Below, piece after piece: positions 7,643 through 14,163 of a DNA stretch of 64,000 nucleotides. The stretch covers positions 44,700-108,699 of IMG/VR virus record IMGVR_UViG_3300029922_000029; one strand, written 5' to 3'. The stretch comes from a virus. The position numbers and the translations under genes are program-made. Positions within the stretch are counted from its first letter, which is position 1. Every line of letters starts with the position of its first letter. Below the pieces are notes generated by a model that was not told the DNA's origin, made no database searches, and worked only from the letters and a program-made list of their open reading frames with translations.

Positions 7643-7894
7643 ATGGCAGCACATACCGTTCAGTTCATTGTCTACTTTGATGATTCCAAGAAGCGTCGCA
7701 ATCTTTGCTGGCCGGGAACAAAGGAGAAGCTCCCTATTCCATCCTGCGAGTTCTGTCACCGGGAACCACCCGAGGTAAAACGGTTCTTGATCTTAGAGGG
7801 GGTATCTCTGTGTGCGGAGTGTGTGGAGCTCGATCTGAAGAGGATGCGGGAGACCGAAGAGCGTTCTGAACGCCAGAGAGGGATAGAGAAATGA
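7643..7894 (+). CDS. Stand-alone ClpX-type C4 zinc-finger protein
   Basis: 83 aa. Residues about 34-64 read CEFCHREPPEVKRFLILEG, then VSLCAECVELDL. This reproduces the ClpX N-terminal zinc-binding domain pattern: C-x2-C, a V-(R/K) pair, a G in the turn, then C-x2-C-(V/I)-x-L. In ClpX this domain dimerises and recruits adaptors and substrates. No AAA+ domain follows, so the protein could act as a decoy or adaptor for host ClpXP; that is inference. It overlaps the next gene as ATGA. Confidence 0.55.
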   Translation: MAAHTVQFIVYFDDSKKRRNLCWPGTKEKLPIPSCEFCHREPPEVKRFLILEGVSLCAECVELDLKRMRETEERSERQRGIEK

Positions 7895-8145
7895 GCCACT
7901 ACTGCGGCCACGGATTCATCAAGGCTTGCCAGAAATGCTTCGACGAGAAAATGGGCGTTGCCCAAGACAGGATCAAGACCCTCGAGAAAGCTCTCCACGA
8001 ACTCTGTGAGCTCAAGATCGTCAAGGATGTGCAGGGTGACGTGCCCTGGTATCGGGAGCGTAAGGGGCCGGCATGGGCGAGTGCTTTTGCTTGCTTTCCG
8101 GAGTACGCCAAGGAGGAGGCTCTGAATGGAGCAGAAACTTCGTAA
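7891..8145 (+). CDS. Hypothetical Cys/His-containing protein
   Basis: 84 aa. It opens with HYCGHGFIKACQKCFDEK, a Cys/His cluster that may bind one zinc, followed by a helix (AQDRIKTLEKALHELCELKIV). No family recognised. It begins in an ATGA overlap with the ClpX-finger gene and its 3' end overlaps the next small gene by 20 nt. Confidence 0.55.
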   Translation: MSHYCGHGFIKACQKCFDEKMGVAQDRIKTLEKALHELCELKIVKDVQGDVPWYRERKGPAWASAFACFPEYAKEEALNGAETS

Positions 8146-8305
8146 AAACGTAGGAGATGTATTGCACCTCGTGGTATCAGCACTGACCAAAGCTAAAATC
8201 ACACAAGATGACTACAACTTTGACAGGTACAGCACACTCCTTAAGGCCAGGCTTCTCACGCAAGCTGAAATTAATGATTGTATGGAGTACCTGGAGCCTT
8301 CATGA
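8126..8305 (+). CDS. Small hypothetical protein
   Basis: 59 aa from an ATG preceded by AAGGAGGAGG. Mostly helical and mixed in charge (KLRKNVGDVLHLVVSALTKAK), ending MEYLEPS. The TGA overlaps the next ATG (ATGA). The strong ribosome site and tight packing support it despite its size. Confidence 0.5.
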   Translation: MEQKLRKNVGDVLHLVVSALTKAKITQDDYNFDRYSTLLKARLLTQAEINDCMEYLEPS

Positions 8306-8634
8306 AAACCGTCATCAAGAGCAAAAATCTCAGTTTCCAAGAAGCAGTGAGTGCCTGGAAAACCGACAAGCGCAGGTTCAGGCGAAAGGACGATGAGTAC
8401 TGGCATGAGATGCACGAAGGAAAGTTGACCCGTGGCGAAGGCGGCAACGGGATCCGAGGACTCACTGTAGATGATGCTCTGGCTCAAGATTGGGAGCTCG
8501 AGCAGATCTATAGGCAGTGCAGTGCCGAGGAAATCATTGAGGCCATGCTCATCTCTGTCCGTCAAACCGCTAACCATCGTCTGGGCCCTATGGAGCATCT
8601 GAACAATGCTCTGATTGAGCTCGGGCTCCTCTAG
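8302..8634 (+). CDS. Hypothetical protein
   Basis: 110 aa. The start at 8302 is chosen by the ATGA overlap. The N-terminal half is basic (AWKTDKRRFRRKDDEYW). The C-terminal half is helical with regular leucines (AEEIIEAMLISVRQTANHRLGP, LNNALIELGLL). Family unknown. Confidence 0.58.
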   Translation: MKTVIKSKNLSFQEAVSAWKTDKRRFRRKDDEYWHEMHEGKLTRGEGGNGIRGLTVDDALAQDWELEQIYRQCSAEEIIEAMLISVRQTANHRLGPMEHLNNALIELGLL

Positions 8635-8644
8635 GAGTTATCGT

Positions 8645-8791
8645 ATGTACAACGGTCCCCTGAAAAAGACGCCGCCTGGATTTGGTCTGAGTCTATTCGT
8701 CTTGATCCTGAGTGTAGGTTTTGTTACATCAGGCAGTATGCTTCTCTATATTTCATACAAACTAATTCGCGCCGCAGGAGGTCATCCATGA
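8645..8791 (+). CDS. Small single-span membrane protein
   Basis: 48 aa. TAGGAGTTATCGT precedes the ATG. A Pro/Gly-containing N-terminus leads into a hydrophobic helix (LSLFVLILSVGFVTSG, MLLYISYKLI). The gene overlaps the next as ATGA, with AGGAGG for the next gene lying inside its 3' end. Confidence 0.5.
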   Translation: MYNGPLKKTPPGFGLSLFVLILSVGFVTSGSMLLYISYKLIRAAGGHP

Positions 8792-9024
8792 AGAAGGTCC
8801 ACGTAAAACAAGTCCCTGAAGCCGAAGTCCCCGTTGAGATCCTGGCCTCCTCGATTGTCCAGGTCGCCGCCGGCATGAAGCGGATCAATGAATCCCGGCT
8901 GACTCGTAAGGCACTCGTTGTGCTCCTCGTTCATGATACGGGCTTGGGCCACGGAGCCGTATCCACTGTTCTCGATAGTCTCGACTCACTCGAGGCTACG
9001 TACCTCAAACCCCTGAAGAAGTAA
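8788..9024 (+). CDS. Hypothetical protein
   Basis: 78 aa with a strong ribosome site (AGGAGG). Predicted helical in the middle (LASSIVQVAAGMKRINES, RLTRKALVVLLVHDTG); GAVSTVLDSLDSLEATYL could be a winged-helix-like end. It is the last gene before a 300-bp stretch holding structured RNA elements. Confidence 0.58.
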   Translation: MKKVHVKQVPEAEVPVEILASSIVQVAAGMKRINESRLTRKALVVLLVHDTGLGHGAVSTVLDSLDSLEATYLKPLKK

Positions 9025-9059
9025 CTGAAGATTTGTCCGGTGCTTTCCCGGGCAATCAT

Positions 9060-9121
9060 GGCGGTGGGTCGTAAGGGTCGAAGTGCGGTAAAGTCCAAAC
9101 TAGATTCCTGAACTCACCGCC
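9060..9121 (+). ncRNA. Possible structured RNA element 1
   Basis: GGCGGTGGGT (9060-9069) can pair with ACTCACCGCC (9112-9121) with one G-U pair, closing a loop of about 42 nt. It lies in non-coding sequence between 9024 and 9327. The closing stem core GGCGGTG/CACCGCC recurs in element 2 about 150 bp downstream. Class unknown. Confidence 0.35.
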
Positions 9122-9167
9122 TGAATTTTACAAAGATTGTCGCGGCGCTGGCTCTGTTTTACCGCGC

Positions 9168-9191
9168 GGTACCTAAACGGACCTAGGTACC
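9168..9191 (+). repeat. 8-bp perfect inverted repeat between two RNA elements
   Basis: GGTACCTA (9168-9175) and TAGGTACC (9184-9191) are perfect inverted repeats around an 8-nt loop. They could form a hairpin in RNA or serve as a protein-binding site in DNA. Confidence 0.45.
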
Positions 9192-9207
9192 CAGGGCGCG
9201 ACATGAT

Positions 9208-9295
9208 GGCGGTGGGCGTAGAGGCCGGGTTTGATCCCCACCTCTCGTGGCAATATGGTCTGGCGCGGCCAGGCTGATGAAGCCGACCCACCGCC
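9208..9295 (+). ncRNA. Possible structured RNA element 2 (three-way junction)
   Basis: GGCGGTGGG (9208-9216) pairs perfectly with CCCACCGCC (9287-9295). Inside lie a hairpin GAGG-cc-GGG/CCC-ca-CCTC (9221-9244) and a hairpin CTGGC-GCG-GCCAG (9260-9272). The result is a compact three-way junction of 88 nt followed by a T-rich stretch. It does not fold as a tRNA: no T-arm can be placed. It may be a phage sRNA or riboregulator. Confidence 0.42.
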
Positions 9296-9312
9296 TTATT
9301 TTAAGTTTTTCT

Positions 9313-9320
9313 GGTATAGG
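9313..9320 (+). promoter_or_regulatory. Possible -10 element GGTATAGG
   Basis: GGTATAGG resembles the -10 part of the phage promoter motif but has no matching upstream box. It lies 6 nt before the ATG at 9327, so a transcript from it would be leaderless, as at 3268. Confidence 0.3.
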
Positions 9321-9326
9321 TTCAGT

Positions 9327-9830
9327 ATGGCAACTGCAATCAAAATGACATCCGCCGATATCGAGCTCGCCCTCACACATGCCGGTGCGCCGCTTTGCAG
9401 GCGGCGTTGGGTCGTGGTGCCCAATGTGAGTTGGGGATGGGGCCTTCGATATGAGGCCGATCTGATTGCGCTCAGCAAGACCGGCAACGCTACTGAGGTA
9501 GAAATCAAAGTCAGCAAGTACGATCTCCGTGCCGATGCCGCTAAGGATAAGTGGAAAGATGGGATTTCAAAAAAGATCTCTAGGTTTTTCTATGCCGTAC
9601 CTTCTGAACTAGAGCAAGAAGCTCTAGCCGTCATTCCGCCCGACTGCGGGCTCTATGTCGTTACTGAATCTAAGTCAGGTCTCCGGACAGCTAAGATAGT
9701 TAGACCAGCAAAGGAGCGCGCTGGATCCCGAAAGCCAGATGCCGAAGAGATTCTGAAGCTGCACCATCTGGCCTGCATGCGGTATTGGGATCTCAGGAGT
9801 CGGCAGAACACAAATCGAGCTCAATCGTGA
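9327..9830 (+). CDS. MmcB-like PD-(D/E)XK nuclease
   Basis: 167 aa. YEADLIALSKTGNATEVEIKVS (residues 42-63) gives Glu43-x-Asp45 and Glu59-x-Lys61, the active-site arrangement of the MmcB branch of PD-(D/E)XK proteins, followed by the typical DLRAD ... KW helix and the GLYVV strand. MmcB relatives take part in DNA repair. Here a role in phage recombination or host DNA breakdown is possible. The start is set at MATAIK; the in-frame extension to 9231 runs through the structured RNA and is unlikely to be translated. Confidence 0.65.
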   Translation: MATAIKMTSADIELALTHAGAPLCRRRWVVVPNVSWGWGLRYEADLIALSKTGNATEVEIKVSKYDLRADAAKDKWKDGISKKISRFFYAVPSELEQEALAVIPPDCGLYVVTESKSGLRTAKIVRPAKERAGSRKPDAEEILKLHHLACMRYWDLRSRQNTNRAQS

Positions 9831-9845
9831 AAGGTCTAGTTGGAC

Positions 9846-10091
9846 ATGAGTTATACAGAATTGAAAGTACGGTTTCCGGTGGGTCGAAAGGATTATTCTT
9901 GCGAGTGGTGCGCGCAAACCATTCCTAAAGCCGAAAAACATTTTCACCGCACCTATATTTGGGAGAATGAATTCAATGATGGTCGTATGCATTTGGAGTG
10001 CGAAAGGGCTATGCACGAGGTGCCACGTGAGCATCTAGACGAGGGTTGGACTCCAGGTGATTATGCGCGCGGATCAGTTGACAGTATTTGA
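9846..10091 (+). CDS. Small zinc-binding-like protein
   Basis: 81 aa from the ATG at 9846; a TTG two codons earlier is an alternative. DYSCEWCAQTIPKAEKHFHRT and HLECERAM give a C-x2-C ... H ... H-x2-C pattern typical of small phage zinc-finger proteins that bridge a fold rather than catalyse. Function unknown. Confidence 0.55.
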   Translation: MSYTELKVRFPVGRKDYSCEWCAQTIPKAEKHFHRTYIWENEFNDGRMHLECERAMHEVPREHLDEGWTPGDYARGSVDSI

Positions 10092-10106
10092 AAAAGAAAG
10101 GACATC

Positions 10107-10514
10107 ATGCCCAAGAAAACCAAAGTAGTAGCGAAGAGCATCAAAGTCTATCCGGCGAACATAAGGAAAGCATTTCAGAAGGAGATGGATCAACAAGCGA
10201 GGTCAGTAGCGCTCCATCAATCCAAGTCCAGATCAAACCGACCAAAGCCCCATCGGTTTGTAGTGATGCTCAACCAAGAACTCCTGGATGCGCAGATTCA
10301 AGAGGTGCTCCGCTTGAAGGAGAAACACGCCCTTCGGGGGAAGAGCCCAGTGGTCAAGGAAGTTTTTGTTGATTCCGATGATCTGTTCTATGGGATTCTC
10401 GGTGCATTGAAAGATATGCCATTTGCGCTTCCGATCAAAGAGCGGGCTGCATTCATAAAACTGAGAGTTGCTAAGGTTTTGGAGGAATCGGGTATTCGGG
10501 TAGGCCTAACATGA
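10107..10514 (+). CDS. Hypothetical basic protein
   Basis: 135 aa. The N-terminal 50 residues are strongly basic and likely disordered (KKTKVVAKSIKV, SKSRSNRPKPHRF). The rest is helical with an acidic turn (VDSDDLFYGILGALKDM). AAAGGACATC lies before the ATG. Possible nucleic-acid binding. It overlaps the next gene as ATGA. Confidence 0.58.
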   Translation: MPKKTKVVAKSIKVYPANIRKAFQKEMDQQARSVALHQSKSRSNRPKPHRFVVMLNQELLDAQIQEVLRLKEKHALRGKSPVVKEVFVDSDDLFYGILGALKDMPFALPIKERAAFIKLRVAKVLEESGIRVGLT

Positions 10515-10735
10515 AATCAAAGCTAACCGTTCGTAGAGAACTCAACCGCCTCGTGAGAAGTGAGAAGAACATCAAGGATCCAGTCGAAGCATCTAAAGCA
10601 TCTATGGTCTTAGCTCTTCGATGGGTGATGGATGATGGCACTCACGGCACTTTGCAGCCCAGCAGAATCATCGAGATGATGGAGCAGGTATCCAAGTTGC
10701 ACACCAACAGAAAAGGAATCACGAATGGGTTTTGA
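10511..10735 (+). CDS. Small helical protein
   Basis: 74 aa in an ATGA overlap with the previous gene. Helical and basic at the N-terminus (TVRRELNRLVRSEKNIKD), then ASMVLALRWVMDDGTHG and a helix RIIEMMEQVSKLH. Family unknown. Confidence 0.55.
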   Translation: MKSKLTVRRELNRLVRSEKNIKDPVEASKASMVLALRWVMDDGTHGTLQPSRIIEMMEQVSKLHTNRKGITNGF

Positions 10736-10743
10736 CGTGACAC

Positions 10744-11085
10744 ATGACTGACTGGGTGATAACACTCCCCAAGGCTATCGAATGGTCTGATTATGAGAAA
10801 GAGTTCGCAGCAGTCAAGGACTGGAGCCAGGTGATGAATTATCGCCTGGCTCGTTTCCCCAAGGGCTTACAGTCTAACGACCGGTGCTTTGTCTGCTACC
10901 GCGGTAAGATCAGAGGTTGGATGCGGATCGTGAGCTGGAAGCTTCATTGGTATGACATGGTTTGCTCCACCACCGGAGCGCCCTGGCCGAAGGGTTTTTA
11001 TCTTCACCGATCAGGCCCGTTCACTTATGTAGACGGACCCGAAATGCGGGGATTTCAGGGTATAAGGAGACTGAAGCATGAGTAA
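10744..11085 (+). CDS. Hypothetical protein, ASCH/PUA-like strand pattern
   Basis: 113 aa. The middle (RCFVCYRGKIRGWMRIVSW) followed by aromatic Gly/Arg-rich segments (FYLHRSGPFTYVDGPEMRGFQGIRRL) has the strand-turn-strand look of small PUA/ASCH-type RNA- or nucleotide-binding domains in phages. This is a visual analogy and not a firm family call. Confidence 0.52.
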   Translation: MTDWVITLPKAIEWSDYEKEFAAVKDWSQVMNYRLARFPKGLQSNDRCFVCYRGKIRGWMRIVSWKLHWYDMVCSTTGAPWPKGFYLHRSGPFTYVDGPEMRGFQGIRRLKHE

Positions 11086-11329
11086 GACCTACACAATCAA
11101 GCCTTTCACTCTTGAAGGTTTCCGCGCCGTAATGAAACAAGTGATGGAGGCCGGTCTGCAAGCAGAGCCGACCCTGTGCTTCAGATGTAACCGTCCCTTC
11201 GATGGAAGACTTCCCAGGAATCATGCCCTAGTGAAAGCTTTCTGTGCGCTCTGCCTAGCGGAGCCCGATATCGAGGATTTCCAACGAGCAGTCGCTTATT
11301 TAAACGGAGTTAAAAATGAAGATCGATGA
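11078..11329 (+). CDS. Small zinc-knuckle protein
   Basis: 83 aa. TLCFRCNRPFDG and FCALCLAEPD form two C-x2-C knuckles about 23 residues apart. A GGTATAAGG sequence lies 20 nt upstream, resembling the -10 part of the phage promoter motif, and GGAGACTGAAGC serves as ribosome site. It overlaps both neighbours. Confidence 0.55.
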   Translation: MSKTYTIKPFTLEGFRAVMKQVMEAGLQAEPTLCFRCNRPFDGRLPRNHALVKAFCALCLAEPDIEDFQRAVAYLNGVKNEDR

Positions 11330-11663
11330 AGCAGCAAAGACAGGCTTACCTCTCAGAAGAAGCGGCTGGAGTGATTGGTTGACCGAACAAACCTGTGCAG
11401 GAACCATGGGAGGAGACAGTGTTCAGGCCCTCTGTTTTCCTGATCGAGTCAATCCTCATTTGGATTTTGAGGATCTTACGGCAGACGACTGGGAAGTCCA
11501 GCACAAGCCCATGAACCTGATTGAGGCTGTGCAGAGTGGTAAGCCCTTCAAAAGATCAGGCTGGGTAGAATTCATGGACTTCGCGAAGAAGTCTCCTGCT
11601 CAGGCTCAAGGCTTTTACCGCGAAGACCTTCTGGCGACTGACTACATTCTGGAGGACTCGTGA
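11316..11663 (+). CDS. Tandem Tad2-like (DUF2829) protein, candidate Thoeris anti-defence
   Basis: 115 aa made of two similar halves. Half 1 (residues 1-63) has IDEAAKTGLPLRRSGW near its start and FEDLTADDWEV at its end. Half 2 (residues 66-115) has LIEAVQSGKPFKRSGW and YREDLLATDYILED. Each half follows the DUF2829/Tad2 plan: an EA-x4-G-(K/L)-P-x-(R/K)-R-x-x-W opening and an acidic (A/T)-D-(D/Y)-W-like closing. Tad2 proteins sequester the cyclic ADP-ribose signal of Thoeris immunity. A two-domain fusion in one chain is unusual. It overlaps a SLOG protein gene as GTGA. Ligand and activity are inference. Confidence 0.6.
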   Translation: MKIDEAAKTGLPLRRSGWSDWLTEQTCAGTMGGDSVQALCFPDRVNPHLDFEDLTADDWEVQHKPMNLIEAVQSGKPFKRSGWVEFMDFAKKSPAQAQGFYREDLLATDYILEDS

Positions 11664-12043
11664 TCCAAAGCGAAACCGCACCATTCATCAGAGGCTCAAC
11701 CGAAATCATCGTCACCGGCGGCCGCGACTATAAAGATGCTAAAAGAGTGCAAGAAGTCCTGACCCTCTTCTATCCAAAAACCATCATCCAAGGCGGAGCC
11801 AAGGGTGCCGATCATCTCGCCCGAATGTTTGCGTCCGAGTTCAATCTCAAGTGCGTCAGCTGGCCGGCCGACTGGGACCAGTGGGGCAAGGCAGCGGGCC
11901 CGAGGCGAAACAAGGAGATGATCTTGGCTCATCCGAACGCAATTGTTGTAGCTTTTCCTGGTGGGGCCGGAACGGAGAACTGTGTGGAGTTTGCGATCAG
12001 GCAGAAGAGATTGGTTCTCAGGGTGGAGCCGCAATGGACTTAA
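11660..12043 (+). CDS. SLOG-fold DUF2493 (YspA-like) protein
   Basis: 127 aa. IIVTGGRDYKDAKRV, IIQGGAKGADHLARM, PADWDQWGKAAGPRRNKEM and VVAFPGGAGTENCV are the successive motifs of DUF2493, a Rossmann-like SLOG domain related to DprA, LOG and the ThsA sensor domain. SLOG proteins bind nucleotide-derived ligands. The GTG start overlaps the stop of the Tad2-like gene, so the two are translationally coupled and probably act together. Catalytic or sensing role unknown. Confidence 0.75.
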   Translation: MIQSETAPFIRGSTEIIVTGGRDYKDAKRVQEVLTLFYPKTIIQGGAKGADHLARMFASEFNLKCVSWPADWDQWGKAAGPRRNKEMILAHPNAIVVAFPGGAGTENCVEFAIRQKRLVLRVEPQWT

Positions 12044-12252
12044 AACCCCACCCTCTCGACAACACCCTGATTCAGTACATCAACGCCGCAGAGGATGCTG
12101 GGTATGAGTGGGAGATCAGCGGTGGTCGCATGAGCAAGGAATCGTCCGTGGTCTTGCATCACGCTATCGATAGGACGGTATATAGCACGGACTCACAACC
12201 CAACTACGCATTCCACAGCGCCCTCAAGAAAGCAGGAGTTATCCGTGAGTAG
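12034..12252 (+). CDS. Hypothetical protein downstream of SLOG gene
   Basis: 72 aa. The ATG at 12034 lies inside the end of the SLOG gene. Sequence (IQYINAAEDAGYEWEISGGRMS, FHSALKKAGVIRE) is compact alpha/beta with no known family. It may be part of the same small cassette as the Tad2-like and SLOG genes. Confidence 0.55.
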   Translation: MDLKPHPLDNTLIQYINAAEDAGYEWEISGGRMSKESSVVLHHAIDRTVYSTDSQPNYAFHSALKKAGVIRE

Positions 12253-12334
12253 GGTGGGTTGGATCGAAGCAACCCTTTTGTTGTTGTTTTTGGGTGTCAT
12301 CGCTTATTTCACTATGCAATTGGTCATACAATAG
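12245..12334 (+). CDS. 29-aa membrane microprotein
   Basis: GTG start with AGGAG 8 nt upstream, overlapping the previous gene. One hydrophobic helix (ATLLLLFLGVIAYFTMQLVI) makes up most of the protein. The next gene follows after 9 nt with its own GGAGAG site. Confidence 0.45.
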   Translation: MSRVGWIEATLLLLFLGVIAYFTMQLVIQ

Positions 12335-12343
12335 GAGAGCCGA

Positions 12344-12721
12344 ATGAGTCAGGAAACCCTCGTAGAAAAGCACCTTCGCGGCGCCACAACCGAAGAAGAA
12401 GACGAAAGACTCGAGGCCGACCCGAAAGCCTGGAAAGACGAGCTGACCAAGATCATCATCGATTGTGACCGCGAGATGCAGACTGCTAAGGCTAGATCGA
12501 TCGAAGAAAAAACACCGGCCGCGAAGCTCGCCTACGAACAAGTGAAGATCATCTGTATCGCGAAGAAGCAGAAGGCTGTCGAGGTTTCGCGTGAGCTGAA
12601 GGAACAGCTACGGGGGCCGAGTCACACTGAGAGTACGAGCGTCCTGTCACAGAAATCTCAAATGGTTATAGAGTTGCAGGCGATCCGGGCTATCTTGGAA
12701 AGAATGGAGCAACGAGCATGA
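12344..12721 (+). CDS. Hypothetical coiled-coil protein
   Basis: 125 aa, highly charged and helical throughout (ATTEEEDERLEADPKAWKDE, AYEQVKIICIAKKQKAVEVS), likely a coiled coil. No family recognised. It starts after GGAGAGCCGA and overlaps the next gene as ATGA. Confidence 0.58.
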   Translation: MSQETLVEKHLRGATTEEEDERLEADPKAWKDELTKIIIDCDREMQTAKARSIEEKTPAAKLAYEQVKIICIAKKQKAVEVSRELKEQLRGPSHTESTSVLSQKSQMVIELQAIRAILERMEQRA

Positions 12722-12951
12722 GAAAATGGGGACAGAAAAAGTATCGACCAGGAGCGGTATGGCAGGCAAAAGACTACGATACTTCGCCGCAGCCCGTACA
12801 CTTTCAGATTATTGCACCTGGCGAATTTCCGAATGAACGGAAGTGCACCATCATCCACAAGTACTCGCATCACGAAAAGCATAACACGGAGGGTGTCTAC
12901 ACGCTCAGGCATCTGAAGAAGCACTTTGTTTGCATCAAAGAAGGAAAATGA
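12718..12951 (+). CDS. Small basic protein
   Basis: 77 aa, rich in Lys, His, Trp and Tyr (KWGQKKYRPGAVWQAKDY, IIHKYSHHEKHNTEGVY). The beta-rich pattern with a C-terminal K-H-F-V-C-I strand could be an SH3-like barrel. Unknown function; an ATGA overlap couples it to the previous gene. Confidence 0.55.
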   Translation: MRKWGQKKYRPGAVWQAKDYDTSPQPVHFQIIAPGEFPNERKCTIIHKYSHHEKHNTEGVYTLRHLKKHFVCIKEGK

Positions 12952-12952
12952 T

Positions 12953-13210
12953 ATGAGAGACCTGAAGATCAACCCAAGCAATTTTGAAATCAGCCTCAGG
13001 GAAGAGAACCTCGAAAAGGCCGTCGACCGAACTGAAATCAGTGCTGCTACTGTCTGCATGATTTTTGGCGATCAAAGCGTAGAGCAATGTATAGACGCGA
13101 AAGAGGCCGCAGCCATCGGGAAGTGGTTCTCTGCTTTGGCGCTTCGCCTGAAGCAATTCGATAAACGGGCCAACAAAATCGCACCTCAGCGTGAATCTTC
13201 GGAGTGCTAA
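12953..13210 (+). CDS. Hypothetical protein
   Basis: 85 aa, starting one base after the previous stop (TGATATG); GAAGGAAAA provides the ribosome site. Helical (REENLEKAVDRTEISAATVC, AAAIGKWFSALALRLKQF). No recognised family. Confidence 0.55.
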   Translation: MRDLKINPSNFEISLREENLEKAVDRTEISAATVCMIFGDQSVEQCIDAKEAAAIGKWFSALALRLKQFDKRANKIAPQRESSEC

Positions 13211-13284
13211 CCATGAAAATTATAGTCGGTCACATCTGTTTGATGATTTTCCTCATGAACGTATAGTTGCTTCTCCACCCCAGA

Positions 13285-13371
13285 ATGAAGGTAGATTTTG
13301 TTGCTGCGCTTATCTGGGGCGTCTGTCTGGGTATTTTTTCTGGAGCAGCTCATCTGCTGCTTTTTGGGTAA
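13285..13371 (+). CDS. Possible 28-aa membrane microprotein
   Basis: ATG to TAA encodes a single hydrophobic helix (VAALIWGVCLGIFSGAAHLL) with only MKVDF before it. No clear ribosome site is visible, so support rests on the hydrophobic pattern and on the gap between flanking genes. A 17-aa hydrophobic frame at 13213-13266 precedes it. Confidence 0.3.
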   Translation: MKVDFVAALIWGVCLGIFSGAAHLLLFG

Positions 13372-13374
13372 GCC

Positions 13375-13614
13375 GTGAAAAAACGAATCAAAGTCTTCGT
13401 GGGTAGAAGTAAGGACTCCAACTGGGAGCTCGCTGAAAAGATTGGGATCGATCTCAATACGGCAGCGGTTAGTGAATTCTCTCACCTCGCAACCGAAGTG
13501 GAGCTCATAGTCGATGTAGACACTGTATCAGGCAGACATGAGATCGTAGCCTGTGATGGTAAATTCCTCGGAGACGAATTGGTTAGTTCCGGAGAAGTCG
13601 AGGTATGCGAATGA
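13375..13614 (+). CDS. Hypothetical small protein
   Basis: 79 aa, GTG start. KKRIKVFVGRSKDSNWELAEK leads into acidic beta-like segments (TEVELIVDVDTVSGRHEIV, FLGDELVSSGEVEVCE). Family unknown. Its TGA overlaps the ATG of the next lipoprotein gene. Confidence 0.5.
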   Translation: MKKRIKVFVGRSKDSNWELAEKIGIDLNTAAVSEFSHLATEVELIVDVDTVSGRHEIVACDGKFLGDELVSSGEVEVCE

Positions 13615-13721
13615 AACTTTTATTTGCTGCCGTCTTTCTTCTGATGGTGGGGTGCGCTTTTACGGTCATTGGCTACAGACACGTTGTGTCAGGCTTTCCG
13701 AAAATACAGAAGCCCAAATGA
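13611..13721 (+). CDS. Very small lipoprotein
   Basis: 36 aa: MKLLFAAVFLLMVGC is a complete signal-peptide-II lipobox (LMVGC, Cys15), leaving a mature chain of about 22 residues (CAFTVIGYRHVVSGF ...). Such tiny lipoproteins are typical of phage outer-membrane spanins or superinfection-exclusion factors; neither can be proven here. ATGA overlaps join it to both neighbours. Confidence 0.5.
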   Translation: MKLLFAAVFLLMVGCAFTVIGYRHVVSGFPKIQKPK

Positions 13722-13975
13722 CCAACGAACAGCAAGTCCAGTACCTCGCGAAAGAGTACGGGTTCAATGAGGTGATGCAAGCGGTCTTGTTGAAGGCATT
13801 GGACCACGCCTTCAACCAGGGTATGATGCACGTCCGCGTGGACCGTCAATACGTGAGCGTGCACGGGACTGATGGATGCCTGAACTGTGAGACCGGCCGT
13901 ATCACGACCTATGCCCATTCGAGGTGGTGTGTGGAGTGTTTACATGAGAAGGAGACGAGAAGATGCAAAAAATAA
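13718..13975 (+). CDS. Zinc-knuckle protein
   Basis: 85 aa. A helical N-terminus (QQVQYLAKEYGFNEVMQAVL) is followed by DGCLNCETGRITTYAHSRWCVECLHEKE, two C-x2-C knuckles 18 residues apart. Start by ATGA overlap. The family is not recognised; it resembles several other one-zinc proteins in this region. Confidence 0.57.
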   Translation: MTNEQQVQYLAKEYGFNEVMQAVLLKALDHAFNQGMMHVRVDRQYVSVHGTDGCLNCETGRITTYAHSRWCVECLHEKETRRCKK

Positions 13976-14163
13976 ACCAGCTCAAGATGGCTAAGGCATC
14001 CGCTTCGATCGGATACGCGATCGGAGTCATGGAGGGTTTAGCTGATCTCTGTAGGGGGTTGAATAAGAGACAGAAGGAATGCCTCGACGATGCTTGCGAA
14101 GGGCTACAATCCATTGATCTGTGCGAGATTATGGGAATCACGGGGGAGAGGCCCGATGCATAA
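13963..14163 (+). CDS. Small helical protein
   Basis: 66 aa. MQKINQLKMAKASASIGYAI, then a helix with three cysteines (LADLCRG, ECLDDACEG). GGAGACGAGA precedes the ATG, inside the end of the previous gene. The 3' end overlaps the phosphoesterase gene by 8 nt. Function unknown. Confidence 0.52.
   Translation: MQKINQLKMAKASASIGYAIGVMEGLADLCRGLNKRQKECLDDACEGLQSIDLCEIMGITGERPDA

Noticed and set aside
9208-9295. tRNA gene
   Set aside because: GGGTTTGATCCCC looks like a T arm at first sight, but stem lengths and the loop do not fit and no anticodon arm can be placed.
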